A stretch of 64,000 bases of DNA, from assembly GCA_965246845.1 (NCBI GenBank), contig CBDFFR010000012.1:124001-188000 (forward strand). The letters are read 5' to 3'. The notes beneath the pieces were generated by a model. The model made no database searches, was not told the origin of the DNA, and saw only the letters and a list, made by a program, of their open reading frames with translations. Origin of the DNA: JBBRMW01 sp965246845 (lineage in GTDB: Bacteria > Chloroflexota > Anaerolineae > Aggregatilineales > UBA2796). A program made the translations under genes and the position numbers. Positions 16,638 through 25,429 of the stretch are shown piece after piece. Numbering within the stretch: position 1 is the stretch's first letter; each line of letters starts with the position of its first letter.

Positions 16638-17957
16638 TCAGCCGCCCGTTCCTTGCAGCGCGATCATATTCTGGCGGCTGGCGTTCTCCATCCGCAGCGC
16701 GCCAACCGCATATTGAGAATTGCCGTTCCCGCTGGTCAGCCGCTTCGCGCCAGAAGTCACATCGACGGGCTGCGCGGGGAGCGGGTCGAGGCCGACGCGG
16801 TACAGATTGGTCGTACCGTTGGCAGTTGCGGAAAAGACGATCTGTTTACTGTCACAGCTCCAGGTCGGCGCGAAACTGACAATAGTAGGCGCGGTGATTG
16901 CGTGTGCTTGCCCCGACTTGACATCATAGGCATAGATCGCACTGCTTTCGCCCTGATGCGCTTCGTAGACGATCATTGTGCCGTCAGGCGAGAAACTCTC
17001 GTTGGCGGCGTTTAAGGCGGCTTCGGAAACAGGACGCGCGTTCGTGCCGTCTGCATTCATGATGCTCACGGTCCGGCTGCCTGCCGCATTTGCCGCCGAA
17101 AGATAGGAAATCTGCTTGCCATCCGGCGAAAAGACCGGACCCAGCGCGAGACGGTCCCCGCTGGTGAGCGCCTTCGAGTTTGCGCTCTCGACATCGACCG
17201 CGTAGACTTGCGAGTTCCCGCCCCGCGCGCTCTGATAAATGATTTGTTTGCCGTCGGGCGACCACGACGGGAACAGATCGTTGGCGGGGCTGTTCGTAAG
17301 CTGGCTTTCATCGCCCGACGCGACATCGAATTGAAATAAATCCCAATTGCCCTTGCGAATCGACGCATAGACCAGCGATTTTCCATCAGGTGACCAGACC
17401 GGAGCCATATCGACCGCAAAGGTATTGTAGGTCAGGCGCTGCGGTTCGTCGCCACCATCGGCGCGCGCAATATAAATTTCCCAATTGCCGTCACGGTCCG
17501 AAGCAAACGCAATTTGTGAACGGTCGGGCGAAACCGCAGGCGCAAGGTTATTGGTGCGGCCCCCGCCCCGGCTCAGGTTGACCGGGTTGCCTGTCGGATT
17601 CAAACGAAACACTTCCCAGTTTCCGGTTTGGTTCGTATGATAGGCATACCAGTCTTCGCAAGCCGTGATCGCCGCGCCTTGCAGGTTCAGGCGCGGGTTA
17701 ACGGCGCGCCATGTCTTGCGTGGCAGCGCGGAAGGATCGGGCGGGCAGTTCGCCGTATCGATCACCGGGAACGCACTGGATGCGCTAACGGCAATCAACC
17801 CGCAATCCGGGCGCGCACCCGTTGGCGTGATGACAGATACAACCGCCGGGGCAACGCTTTTCGGCTGTCCGGCAATGATTACAAACCCGGCTACTATCAA
17901 GAGGACCAGAATGGTCCCGCCGATTAGCAGCCGTTGTGAATTTCGTGATGCGCGCAT
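16638..17957 (-). CDS. Membrane-anchored TolB-like (PD40) beta-propeller protein
   Basis: About 439 residues. A single N-terminal transmembrane segment (LLIGGTILVLLIVAGFVII) is followed by an extracytoplasmic region with a Cys-containing lead (PDCGLIAV, TACEDWYAY) and then six or seven propeller blades marked by SPDRSQIAFASDRDG, SPDGKSLVYAS, SPDGKQIIYQS, SPDGKQISYLS, SPDGTMIVYEA and SCDSKQIVFSA. Such blades usually mediate protein or peptidoglycan contacts. I chose the ATG at 17957; the longer form to 18011 adds no recognisable sequence. No Pal/Tol partners are nearby, so the role is unknown. Confidence 0.87.
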   Translation of the reverse strand: MRASRNSQRLLIGGTILVLLIVAGFVIIAGQPKSVAPAVVSVITPTGARPDCGLIAVSASSAFPVIDTANCPPDPSALPRKTWRAVNPRLNLQGAAITACEDWYAYHTNQTGNWEVFRLNPTGNPVNLSRGGGRTNNLAPAVSPDRSQIAFASDRDGNWEIYIARADGGDEPQRLTYNTFAVDMAPVWSPDGKSLVYASIRKGNWDLFQFDVASGDESQLTNSPANDLFPSWSPDGKQIIYQSARGGNSQVYAVDVESANSKALTSGDRLALGPVFSPDGKQISYLSAANAAGSRTVSIMNADGTNARPVSEAALNAANESFSPDGTMIVYEAHQGESSAIYAYDVKSGQAHAITAPTIVSFAPTWSCDSKQIVFSATANGTTNLYRVGLDPLPAQPVDVTSGAKRLTSGNGNSQYAVGALRMENASRQNMIALQGTGG

Positions 17958-18149
17958 CGGATACCCAACCTTTGATAAAGTATATGCTTTGAGTCGCCAA
18001 TAGTGACACAAACAGGCCGATTTTGCCGTGAAGAATGGTTGCGCGGGCTGTCCTTAATGCTTTCGCGATGTTCGCTTTATGTATTAAGATTTAAAGGATT
18101 AGGTGCATAACGAAAACATATCAATTTGCAATATCAAATTCTCCAAAAC

Positions 18150-18177
18150 TTTACATTGGGTGAAAGGGTGCTACACT
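18150..18177 (+). promoter_or_regulatory. Candidate housekeeping promoter
   Basis: Within an AT-rich gap (18012-18247) between divergent genes, TTTACA (18150-18155) and TACACT (18172-18177) are separated by 16 bases. It would serve the small unknown gene and the large regulator downstream. The rest of the gap shows no gene. Confidence 0.4.
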
Positions 18178-18247
18178 CATCCGAATAGTTTGAAAAACAA
18201 ACTTTTATGCGCCGCTGATTCTCTGTTGTACGTCGAGGGCACACACC

Positions 18248-18649
18248 ATGACCGTTCTACACACATCCCGTCCCAATTCCGCTCGTACCGCGCGCACCCG
18301 TCTCGAAAGTGAAAAATTTTTGGAAGCGAAAGGATTTTTGGATACAGATGAACAGGAAACTGTTCAATCTGCTCCGCTGCCACCGATCCGTCGCGCGGTG
18401 AGCGAAACACCGCACAGTGCCGATCTGCTAATGCAAGTCGTGCATGAACAGCACGATTGGCAGCTTATCCGCATTCGGCGCGATGCCGGGCAGCGCGTCG
18501 CGTTCCTCGTCCGCAAATCAGAAGGCTGCCGCGCGCAAGAGGCGATCATCGAAGGCCGCGCCATGCGGATTGTCGCGGACGCGGCGGGCAATATTGAGAT
18601 ATTCATGCCTGCCCCGGCATCACGTTTTTCATTTCTCAACCGGAAGTAA
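18248..18649 (+). CDS. Small protein of unknown function
   Basis: A 133-residue protein I do not recognise. The first 55 residues are polar and probably disordered; the last 75 (LLMQVVHEQHDWQLIRIRR, then VAFLVRKSEGCRAQEAI) look like a small alpha/beta domain. A GAGG site sits upstream of the ATG. It precedes the cyclase-like/AAA/TPR gene by 54 bases in the same orientation, so it may be co-expressed with it and could be a partner. No homologous domain can be named. Confidence 0.65.
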   Translation: MTVLHTSRPNSARTARTRLESEKFLEAKGFLDTDEQETVQSAPLPPIRRAVSETPHSADLLMQVVHEQHDWQLIRIRRDAGQRVAFLVRKSEGCRAQEAIIEGRAMRIVADAAGNIEIFMPAPASRFSFLNRK

Positions 18650-18703
18650 AGCCACGCGCTGATAGCTCCAGTCACCACTGCACTACCGTGAAAGGGGAGC
18701 GCA

Positions 18704-21700
18704 ATGTCCGATGTACAAGCCGTTCTTGCGTGGCTTGAGTCACAGCGTCCAACGCTTGGGGATGCCGCCGTCGAAAATCTGATTGCGAAAGCACGTGAAA
18801 GCGGCGCGATCAATTTATCCAATACTATCCAGAATGGAGCATCCCCGGCAGATTACGAGAACAGCGGCGTTGCAGAACGAGGCAGCGACGCGCGGAACGG
18901 CACGGCGCAGATGATCACCTGCATGTACGTTTCGCTCTCCGGCACGGATAAAGACAAACTGCCGCGCCTGATCGCGACGTCTACGCCGCACATACGCGAA
19001 CCGATCCAGCAATTCGGCGGCGAAAATCGCGGTTCAATGGGCAACGCCTATCTATTCGCGTTCCGTGACGAACCCTCGCGTGCAGCACAGGCGGCGCTCG
19101 TTATCCGCGAGCGTTTGCTCGGCTGCGCCGAAGAAGCCGAACGCGACGGGCTGGGGCGGCTCTCGTTCCGCATCGCGCTGACCTATGGGTTGCTCCCGGC
19201 TACGCAGGATAGCGCAGGCCGCACAGCAGCACGTCCGAAGGACCTGCTCGAATTGGTGACGCTGCTCGCGGGGCGTGCGGCGGCGGGCGGTATCCTGCTC
19301 AGTGAACAGATGCGCAGCTTCGTCGCGCACGAATTCATCCTGCAACCGGGTCCCGTGATCGAATACAAAAACCGGCGGGTGAACACCCTGCAACTACTCG
19401 GCAGCCAGAACCTCGTCATGCCCGGACCGAGCATCGCCTCTCTGCGCAAGGTGTTCATCGGGCGGCAGCGCGAACTCAACGATATTCTGGGATATATCGA
19501 GCAGCTTGGCGCGGGGCGCGGCAGCGTGGTCCTCATCGCGGGCGAAACGGGCGTCGGCAAGACGCGCCTGATCGAGGAAGCGCGGTCCAGCGCGCCGATC
19601 TTCAAGTGGCTCGGCGCACGTTGCCACGCAAGCGCGGTGACGATCTCCTACGCCGCCTGGAACGATCTGCTATTGCTACTGGTCGGCGCGGATATTCTGA
19701 CGCCCGCCGCCGCGCTCGATGAACGGCTGCGCAACTGGCTGGAGGAAGCCGAACTCGCAGATCATTATGAGGCATTCGCGACACAGCTTGGTCTGCGCGA
19801 ACCGGAAAATACGAGCGCGGCGCGTTTCCTTGCAGCGCTGGTCATGGCATGGACGGGCGTGCTGCACTGGCTGGCGCGCTCGCGCCCGGCGGTGATTGTG
19901 CTGGATGAAGCGCACCTGATGGATTCGCGCTCGATGCGCCTCTTCGAGCGGCTGGTTGAAGATGCGCGGCCTAACGGCGACGTTCCGTTCGCGCTCCCGA
20001 TTTTGTGGGTGCTGGTGGTCCAGCCGGGCTATGGACAGGCCATGCGCGAACTGGTCACGCGCGTCGAGAGTCACCTCGGCGAGGCCTATGGTTACATGGG
20101 ACTCGAACCGCTCCCGGAGGACGAGCAGCGTTTGCTCGTGCGCGGGGCGCTCGGTTTACGCAAGCCGCAGCCTGCCTTCGAGGATCATTTCCTGCAAATC
20201 ACGGGCGGCAATCCGCTCATGATCCTGCATTCGCTGCGCTGGCTGATCGAGAAGCGCAACATCACGCGCGATGGGCGCGGCGACTGGCAAATCGTCGTTG
20301 CCGGGTTGAGTGAACGCCAGCCGGATAGCCTGTACGCGGTTGTGAGTATGCGCGTGCAGGGTTTGCTCCCCGAAGCGCGCGAACTCCTGCAAATTGCGGC
20401 GCTCGCCGGGAACACGCTGGTCCCGCATGTGATCGAGGACGCCAGCGGCGCGCGGCGGGCGCAGCTTGTCAAACATCTGCGCGCGCTCGATTTTCTGGAT
20501 GAAACGCAGCATTTTCATAACCCCAGCGTAGGGCAGGTCATCGCACAGGAAGTCTCTGATGACGACCGTACCGCGTATTATGCGCAGATCGCGGCGCTGC
20601 TCGACGCACGCCTCGAAGTCGGCGGTCCCTGGCTCGCGTTAGCTGCGCATATCATCGGACAGAGCGGACAGGCGCAGAAAGCGATCCGCCTGTATACCGA
20701 GGCGAAAGCATGGCTCTACCAATGCGGCGCGCTGACCGAGGTAAGCGGCACGCTGGAAGCGATGCGCAGCTTGCTCGACAAGGACCAGAACAAGGCGCAA
20801 TACGCCGCACTGCTCGTTGAACAGGAGCAGGTATTATCCGAACTATACGTCGATTCGCGGCGTTGTATCGCGCTGCTCGCGGAAGCCTACGATCTATGGA
20901 TGCTCGTCGAGAACTATACCGAGGCGGCGCGGACGATGCTGCGCGCTGCCGTCTACCACACCAACACGGAGCGCGAATTCGGCTGCTATCAGGATGCGCA
21001 AATGCTGCTGGAGCGCGTCAGCTCGATCAGCTCGAACGGCAGCACGACGGCGGTGATGCTGCCCGAAGTGTATATGTATCAGGCGCTCTATGCGCTGCGG
21101 CACGGGCGTAGCGACGCGAAGGCGCTCTTCGAGAAGACGACACAGCTTGCATATAAGCTGGAAGACAAGCAAACCCTCGCCAAGCTGCATTACGAGAGCG
21201 GGATCATCCGGCGCGAACGCCGCCAGCTTGCCGAAGCGCTTAAGGATTTCAAAAGCGCAACCTCGTACTTCCGCGAACTGGGTGACGATATGCTGGATGA
21301 CCGCGTGCTGTGCGGCCACTTCCTCGCGGACGTATATTTACAGCTTGGACGCCCTGCCGATGCTGAACCGCTGGCCTATGAAGCCGCTGAAAAATCGCGG
21401 CGCGCATCCGATTACGCGCGGGTCGATCCATACATCACGCTGGCACAGTGCTACGCGAGCCAGAACCGCCTCAATGACGCGCTTGATACGATTGCCGATG
21501 CGCCATCCGAAATTGCGGAGATGAACGCGATCCCGCTTGAATTCTGGCGCGGGCGCTTCCAGTTCGAGCATGATCCGTATGACGGTCTGGCGCGGATGCG
21601 CGAATCCGTGCCGCGTGACCGCATCGATTACCTGCTCACCTATATCGACTTTCTGCTGGAGGAGTCGCGCTTCGCGGCGGATGCGCGGGCGGAACTCGCG

Positions 21701-22051
21701 CAGTTGAGCCGCGCCGGGGATTTGAAGGACCTGAGCGCGACGTCGTTCCCGCTCGAAGGCTTCTACAAGCGGCTGCAAGGGCGGCTCGCACTCGCCGAAG
21801 GCCACCACGACCGCGCGCTGATCCACCTCGAAACGGCGCGCAGCTATTTCGATAAAGAGTCCTTCATCGCACTCGCGATTAGTACACAGCGCTTGATCGC
21901 GCAGGTGATGCTCACGCGCTGCGGTCCCGGCGACCGCGACCGCGCGGCGGGCGTCCTCAATGATTGCTTAAATCGCTACCGCTCAGGGAAGCTCTCGCTG
22001 GTCGCGGAATTGTCGCGCATACAGGCGTTGTTGCGCCGCATCGAGGGCTGA
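18704..22051 (+). CDS. Large signal-transduction ATPase: degenerate cyclase-like domain, AAA/STAND ATPase, TPR-like tail
   Basis: A 1115-residue multidomain regulator with a strong AGGGGAG ribosome binding site. Residues about 68-225 resemble a class III nucleotidyl cyclase, but the metal-binding Asp positions are lost (MYVSLSGTDK in place of an FAD-type start; MGNAYLFAF in place of GD), so catalysis is unlikely. Residues about 248-520 form a STAND-type ATPase with Walker A IAGETGVGKTRL (about 279-288) and Walker B AVIVLDEAHLMD (about 396-404). The remainder, about 520-1110, is helical TPR-like repeats. This architecture is common in Chloroflexota and Actinomycetota regulators of unknown input. 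No DNA-binding domain is visible. Confidence 0.88.
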   Translation: MSDVQAVLAWLESQRPTLGDAAVENLIAKARESGAINLSNTIQNGASPADYENSGVAERGSDARNGTAQMITCMYVSLSGTDKDKLPRLIATSTPHIREPIQQFGGENRGSMGNAYLFAFRDEPSRAAQAALVIRERLLGCAEEAERDGLGRLSFRIALTYGLLPATQDSAGRTAARPKDLLELVTLLAGRAAAGGILLSEQMRSFVAHEFILQPGPVIEYKNRRVNTLQLLGSQNLVMPGPSIASLRKVFIGRQRELNDILGYIEQLGAGRGSVVLIAGETGVGKTRLIEEARSSAPIFKWLGARCHASAVTISYAAWNDLLLLLVGADILTPAAALDERLRNWLEEAELADHYEAFATQLGLREPENTSAARFLAALVMAWTGVLHWLARSRPAVIVLDEAHLMDSRSMRLFERLVEDARPNGDVPFALPILWVLVVQPGYGQAMRELVTRVESHLGEAYGYMGLEPLPEDEQRLLVRGALGLRKPQPAFEDHFLQITGGNPLMILHSLRWLIEKRNITRDGRGDWQIVVAGLSERQPDSLYAVVSMRVQGLLPEARELLQIAALAGNTLVPHVIEDASGARRAQLVKHLRALDFLDETQHFHNPSVGQVIAQEVSDDDRTAYYAQIAALLDARLEVGGPWLALAAHIIGQSGQAQKAIRLYTEAKAWLYQCGALTEVSGTLEAMRSLLDKDQNKAQYAALLVEQEQVLSELYVDSRRCIALLAEAYDLWMLVENYTEAARTMLRAAVYHTNTEREFGCYQDAQMLLERVSSISSNGSTTAVMLPEVYMYQALYALRHGRSDAKALFEKTTQLAYKLEDKQTLAKLHYESGIIRRERRQLAEALKDFKSATSYFRELGDDMLDDRVLCGHFLADVYLQLGRPADAEPLAYEAAEKSRRASDYARVDPYITLAQCYASQNRLNDALDTIADAPSEIAEMNAIPLEFWRGRFQFEHDPYDGLARMRESVPRDRIDYLLTYIDFLLEESRFAADARAELAQLSRAGDLKDLSATSFPLEGFYKRLQGRLALAEGHHDRALIHLETARSYFDKESFIALAISTQRLIAQVMLTRCGPGDRDRAAGVLNDCLNRYRSGKLSLVAELSRIQALLRRIEG

Positions 22052-23515
22052 ACTATCCGGGGGAACGCGCACCACGACGACCGCGTAATATTGGTCCGGG
22101 CGCTGGAAGAACGCGATATATTGTCGCGTTTGCGGCAGCCAATCGGAGGGAACCGGACCGCTGAGTTCAACGATGACCAACGTTTCAGGGTCCCGTGCGG
22201 CGCTCTCACGCACCAGCGCTATGCCGTCCTCGAAACCCGTCCCTTCCCAGACGTTCGGACAGTTGAACGTCAACCCTTCCACTGCGCGCGGCAAATACAG
22301 GCGAATTGAATTGCAGCTTGCAAGCAGCGCCGTCACGTTGCGAGGGTTGTTCCCTTCGGCGAGGTAGCGCGCCGCCTCACGTAACCCAAAGCCGCTCGTC
22401 CAGCCGGTAATGTATTCCTCGCGATCCGATTTCGGGAGCGGGAGCGCCGCCGGGTCGCTGTATGCCGTCGTAAAAAACGGAAGCGCCACAAATAGCGCCG
22501 CCGCGCCAAGCGCAAAGGGCGGTATCAGACGCCGTGCAGTACGCACCGGGAAATTATTCGCGAGCATGAGCAGCCCGACCGCCGCCATGACGAAGAGGCC
22601 GGGCAGCAGGATCACCAGATAGCGCAGATAGAGCGTGGTCGCCGTCACGGTCAGCAGCAGCGCGGGCGCGACGGCCAGCGAGAACAGGTACAGCCCGGCG
22701 CGGAAGCGATAGATCAGCATCACGCCCGCGCAGCCGAGTAACAGCGCCCACGCCGCAGGCGTGAAGTAATCGCGCATCGCGCCCCATATCTGGCCGGGGT
22801 TGTCGCGCAGGCGGTCGCCGAGCGTGGCGGCTTCCGTGCTGGCGAGCGCCCCGACGCCGAAGACGTTGGCCGATTGCGAGAGGATATACAGCGTTGGTAT
22901 GGCGAGCAGAAACGCGAGCGCGATATACGCAATCACGGGTTGTCGTAACCGTCGCGGTCTGAACAGCACCCACGCCGCGACCGGGATATAAAAGAAAATG
23001 ACCCCGGTAGTTTTCGCGAATGCACACAGCGCCAGTGCCGCGCCGCAGTACACCGCATCGCGCGCCTTGCCGCTCCTGACCATGCGATAACCGCAGAGTG
23101 CGGCCAGCGCCGCCATGCTCGCGAGTGTAGTATCGACCAGCGCCATCCGCTCGAAGAAGAACATGTAGGGGCTGAGTATCCAGAGCGCCGCCGCGACCAG
23201 ACCCGCCGCGCGCGATTGCAGCATTCGCGCCAGCGCCGCCACCGACGCGACCCCGATCAGGCTAATCAGCAGCACGGCGAAGCGCCCGACGAACGGCGCG
23301 GCGTTAAATGGATCGAGCAGCGCCGCGAGGTAGGGACCGAGCGCCTTTCCGGTTAACAGCAATTCGAGCGGCTTGCCTTGCCAGACGGCTTGCGAGCGCG
23401 TGAGGTGCGTCGCCTCATCCATGAAGAGCGGCAGCGCAAGCAGGCCGTGCAACCGGGTCGCGAAGAAGAGCAGGAACAGGAGTACCACCGCAAACAGAAA
23501 TACCCGGCGAGTCAT
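21983..23515 (-). CDS. GT39/ArnT-like membrane glycosyltransferase
   Basis: A 510-residue polytopic membrane protein with roughly ten to twelve hydrophobic helices. The N-terminal loop after helix 1 carries the acidic motif LPLFMDEATHLTR typical of GT-C/GT39 enzymes that transfer sugars from polyprenyl-phosphate donors. A soluble C-terminal domain follows (about residues 370-500). The start overlaps the end of the UPF0104 gene by four bases (ATGA-type), so the two are coupled. Its 3' end overlaps the convergent AAA regulator by 69 bases. The acceptor, protein or lipid, is unknown. Confidence 0.87.
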   Translation of the reverse strand: MTRRVFLFAVVLLFLLFFATRLHGLLALPLFMDEATHLTRSQAVWQGKPLELLLTGKALGPYLAALLDPFNAAPFVGRFAVLLISLIGVASVAALARMLQSRAAGLVAAALWILSPYMFFFERMALVDTTLASMAALAALCGYRMVRSGKARDAVYCGAALALCAFAKTTGVIFFYIPVAAWVLFRPRRLRQPVIAYIALAFLLAIPTLYILSQSANVFGVGALASTEAATLGDRLRDNPGQIWGAMRDYFTPAAWALLLGCAGVMLIYRFRAGLYLFSLAVAPALLLTVTATTLYLRYLVILLPGLFVMAAVGLLMLANNFPVRTARRLIPPFALGAAALFVALPFFTTAYSDPAALPLPKSDREEYITGWTSGFGLREAARYLAEGNNPRNVTALLASCNSIRLYLPRAVEGLTFNCPNVWEGTGFEDGIALVRESAARDPETLVIVELSGPVPSDWLPQTRQYIAFFQRPDQYYAVVVVRVPPDSSALDAAQQRLYARQFRDQRELP

Positions 23516-24498
23516 GAAGTCTCCGCAGGCGTCGCGCGCGGACCCTTCGCGCCGCGCATCAGGAAGGCCACCCCGCCGACGAGCGCCTGCACCAGCACCA
23601 GCAGCCGGATCAATATCCCGAAAGCGAGGCCGACCCCGCTGGCAATGCCGAGTTTGCCGAGCAGGAACACATAGACACCCTCACGCACGCCGAGACCGTT
23701 GGGTGAAATCGGCACAAGATCTATCGCGGTCGCGATGGCGATCACCGCCGCGAATGCGCCAATCGGGACCGTCTGCCCAAGCGCCGCGATGAGGACCCAC
23801 AATGAGGCGATGGTTAGCACGAGCGTCACGACCGATTGCAACATCAGGTCAAAGAGCAGCCGATATTGCGTCCGGTAGCTCTTGAAATCCATATACACGC
23901 CCGTGATCTTGCCCCACAACCCTTGCAGCGGAGCGGGCAGCCGCCGCCCGAACCACGCGAGCAGCCCGCCTGTGAAATCCTGCCAGAGCAGCCAGATACC
24001 GAACACGGTCCCGATAAACAGCCCGTGAACGAGAAGCGTCACGGTCAGCGGCAGATCGTGGTTCGGGTAGAGCAGCAGCGCGAGGCTCCCCGCCGCAAAG
24101 AGCGCGAGCATCCCGCTCCCGCGTTCCAGGATCACCGCCGTGATGCTCTCCGTCGCGCGCCCGGTATCGCGCGCTGATTCATACGCGCGCACCGCGTCAC
24201 CGCCCATCCCGGACGGCAGAAAATTATTGAAGAACATGCTAATGAAATAGCTCAACAGCAAATATTGCGGGGTCATATTGATCCCGCGCCAGCGCAGGAC
24301 GATTCCCCAGCGCCACGCTTTCGAGGCGACGCTCGCTACGCTTAGAATGAGCGCAAGCAGCACCAGCGCGATATTCACCCCGCGCAGCGCGTCGATGAAC
24401 TCCGGGTTGAGGAAGGTCGGGATGAGCAGCGCAATCAGGATGACCGCGACCACAATGCGGAGCCAGCGGAAGAGCGAAGCGCGGGAAGAGTTCTTCAC
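23512..24498 (-). CDS. UPF0104/lysylphosphatidylglycerol-synthase-type membrane protein
   Basis: A 328-residue membrane protein with about eight helices, matching the transmembrane domain family also found in MprF. The family block is visible at FFNNFLPSGMGGDAVRAYES, and NGLGVREGVYVFLL lies in the C-terminal third. There is no MprF lysyltransferase domain, so it is a stand-alone member, often associated with glycolipid synthesis. The start is GTG at 24498. It is coupled to the GT39 gene, and a methyltransferase gene lies upstream, suggesting a small surface-glycolipid set. Confidence 0.88.
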   Translation of the reverse strand: MKNSSRASLFRWLRIVVAVILIALLIPTFLNPEFIDALRGVNIALVLLALILSVASVASKAWRWGIVLRWRGINMTPQYLLLSYFISMFFNNFLPSGMGGDAVRAYESARDTGRATESITAVILERGSGMLALFAAGSLALLLYPNHDLPLTVTLLVHGLFIGTVFGIWLLWQDFTGGLLAWFGRRLPAPLQGLWGKITGVYMDFKSYRTQYRLLFDLMLQSVVTLVLTIASLWVLIAALGQTVPIGAFAAVIAIATAIDLVPISPNGLGVREGVYVFLLGKLGIASGVGLAFGILIRLLVLVQALVGGVAFLMRGAKGPRATPAETS

Positions 24499-24522
24499 GG
24501 AAATACTCGCAAGTTAGCGGCC

Positions 24523-24658
24523 AGCCACCAGCCACCAGCCACCAGCTCAATCAGATTTGACAAAATCTCGTAATATTCTCCCGTTCCTCGATTTATCACA
24601 CGCTTGCAATATAGAGATTGCCATTCTCCTGTCTGGAGGCTGATGTCTGGAGGCTGAT
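24523..24658. repeat. Heptamer tandem repeats flanking an AT-rich segment
   Basis: AGCCACC occurs three times in tandem at 24523-24543 with partial units on each side. About 85 bases on, TGTCTGGAGGCTGA occurs twice in tandem at 24630-24657, also in seven-base phase. The two blocks read as GGCTGG(T)-like heptamers on opposite strands. They fill the 163-base gap between the UPF0104 and methyltransferase genes, where no gene is seen. Confidence 0.7.
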
Positions 24659-24661
24659 GGC

Positions 24662-25429
24662 TCATCGCATCTTCCGCGCTACTACTGTGAGCGACATATC
24701 GCGCTTGAGCAGGTCCGCGACAGGCGGGCGCGCACGCTCACAGCTAAAGTTCGGTCCGAAGGCTGCCGCGATTTCTTCAAAATGGAAGGTGTGCTGCCTG
24801 CCGGGGACGAGCAAGCGCTCCTGCAATTTTTGCCTGACGCTTTTCGAGGTGTGCGCTTCGGGGCGCTTGCCAGTACGCAGCCGCGTCACGAAGGGAATAA
24901 TTCGCGAGCCGCCGCTCAATACCATGCTCCGTACCGGACGCGGCAAACGGCTAAGGACCTGTTGCAAGCCGAGTTCGAGCGCGCTCCATTTATTCGCGCC
25001 GAGCGTGTGGATCACAGCCACACCGCCGGGACGCAGCACACGCCCGACCTCGCGAACGGCATTGAAGGGGTCCGGCACATAATGCAGCACGCCCCACGAC
25101 CAGACGACATCGACCGCCGCCGAACGGTAGGGCAATTCGCTCAGGCTGCCTTGCAGGAACGGCACGCCCCGCGCCTTTTGCCGCGCGGTGAGCAGACTGC
25201 CGACGCTCACATCGAGGCCGGAGGTCGCGCCCGCGTTCATCGCGCGGAACGCCGCCGAATAATCGCCATTGCCGCAGCCACCATCCAATACAGCCTTGCC
25301 GGACCAGTCTTCCGGTTTGAGGATCGCGGCAATCAGCGCACGGACTTCGACATCGGCGGGGCTGGCATCGGCACTGGCGGCGTCCCAAAAAGAGGATTGT
25401 TCGCGGACTTCGGTTTGATTATTGGGCAT
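24662..25429 (-). CDS. SAM-dependent methyltransferase
   Basis: A 255-residue type 11 methyltransferase. Motif I is AVLDGGCGNGDYSAAF (about residues 46-61), strand 2 ends in SGLDVSVG, and VVWSWGVLHYVPDPF plus VGRVLRPGGVAVIHTLG are the post-motif blocks. The initial FWDAASADASPADV resembles ubiquinone/phosphoethanolamine-type methyltransferases, but the substrate is open. A TGAGG site precedes the ATG, which lies inside the last codons of the nucleoside kinase gene (11-base overlap), so the two are translationally linked. Confidence 0.88.
   Translation of the reverse strand: MPNNQTEVREQSSFWDAASADASPADVEVRALIAAILKPEDWSGKAVLDGGCGNGDYSAAFRAMNAGATSGLDVSVGSLLTARQKARGVPFLQGSLSELPYRSAAVDVVWSWGVLHYVPDPFNAVREVGRVLRPGGVAVIHTLGANKWSALELGLQQVLSRLPRPVRSMVLSGGSRIIPFVTRLRTGKRPEAHTSKSVRQKLQERLLVPGRQHTFHFEEIAAAFGPNFSCERARPPVADLLKRDMSLTVVARKMR

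Noticed and set aside
18012..18247. Coding sequence in the AT-rich gap
   Set aside because: No frame longer than a few dozen codons with a ribosome site; only a promoter-like pair was kept.
24519..24660. Possible CRISPR array
   Set aside because: Repeat units are only seven or fourteen bases with no unique spacers.
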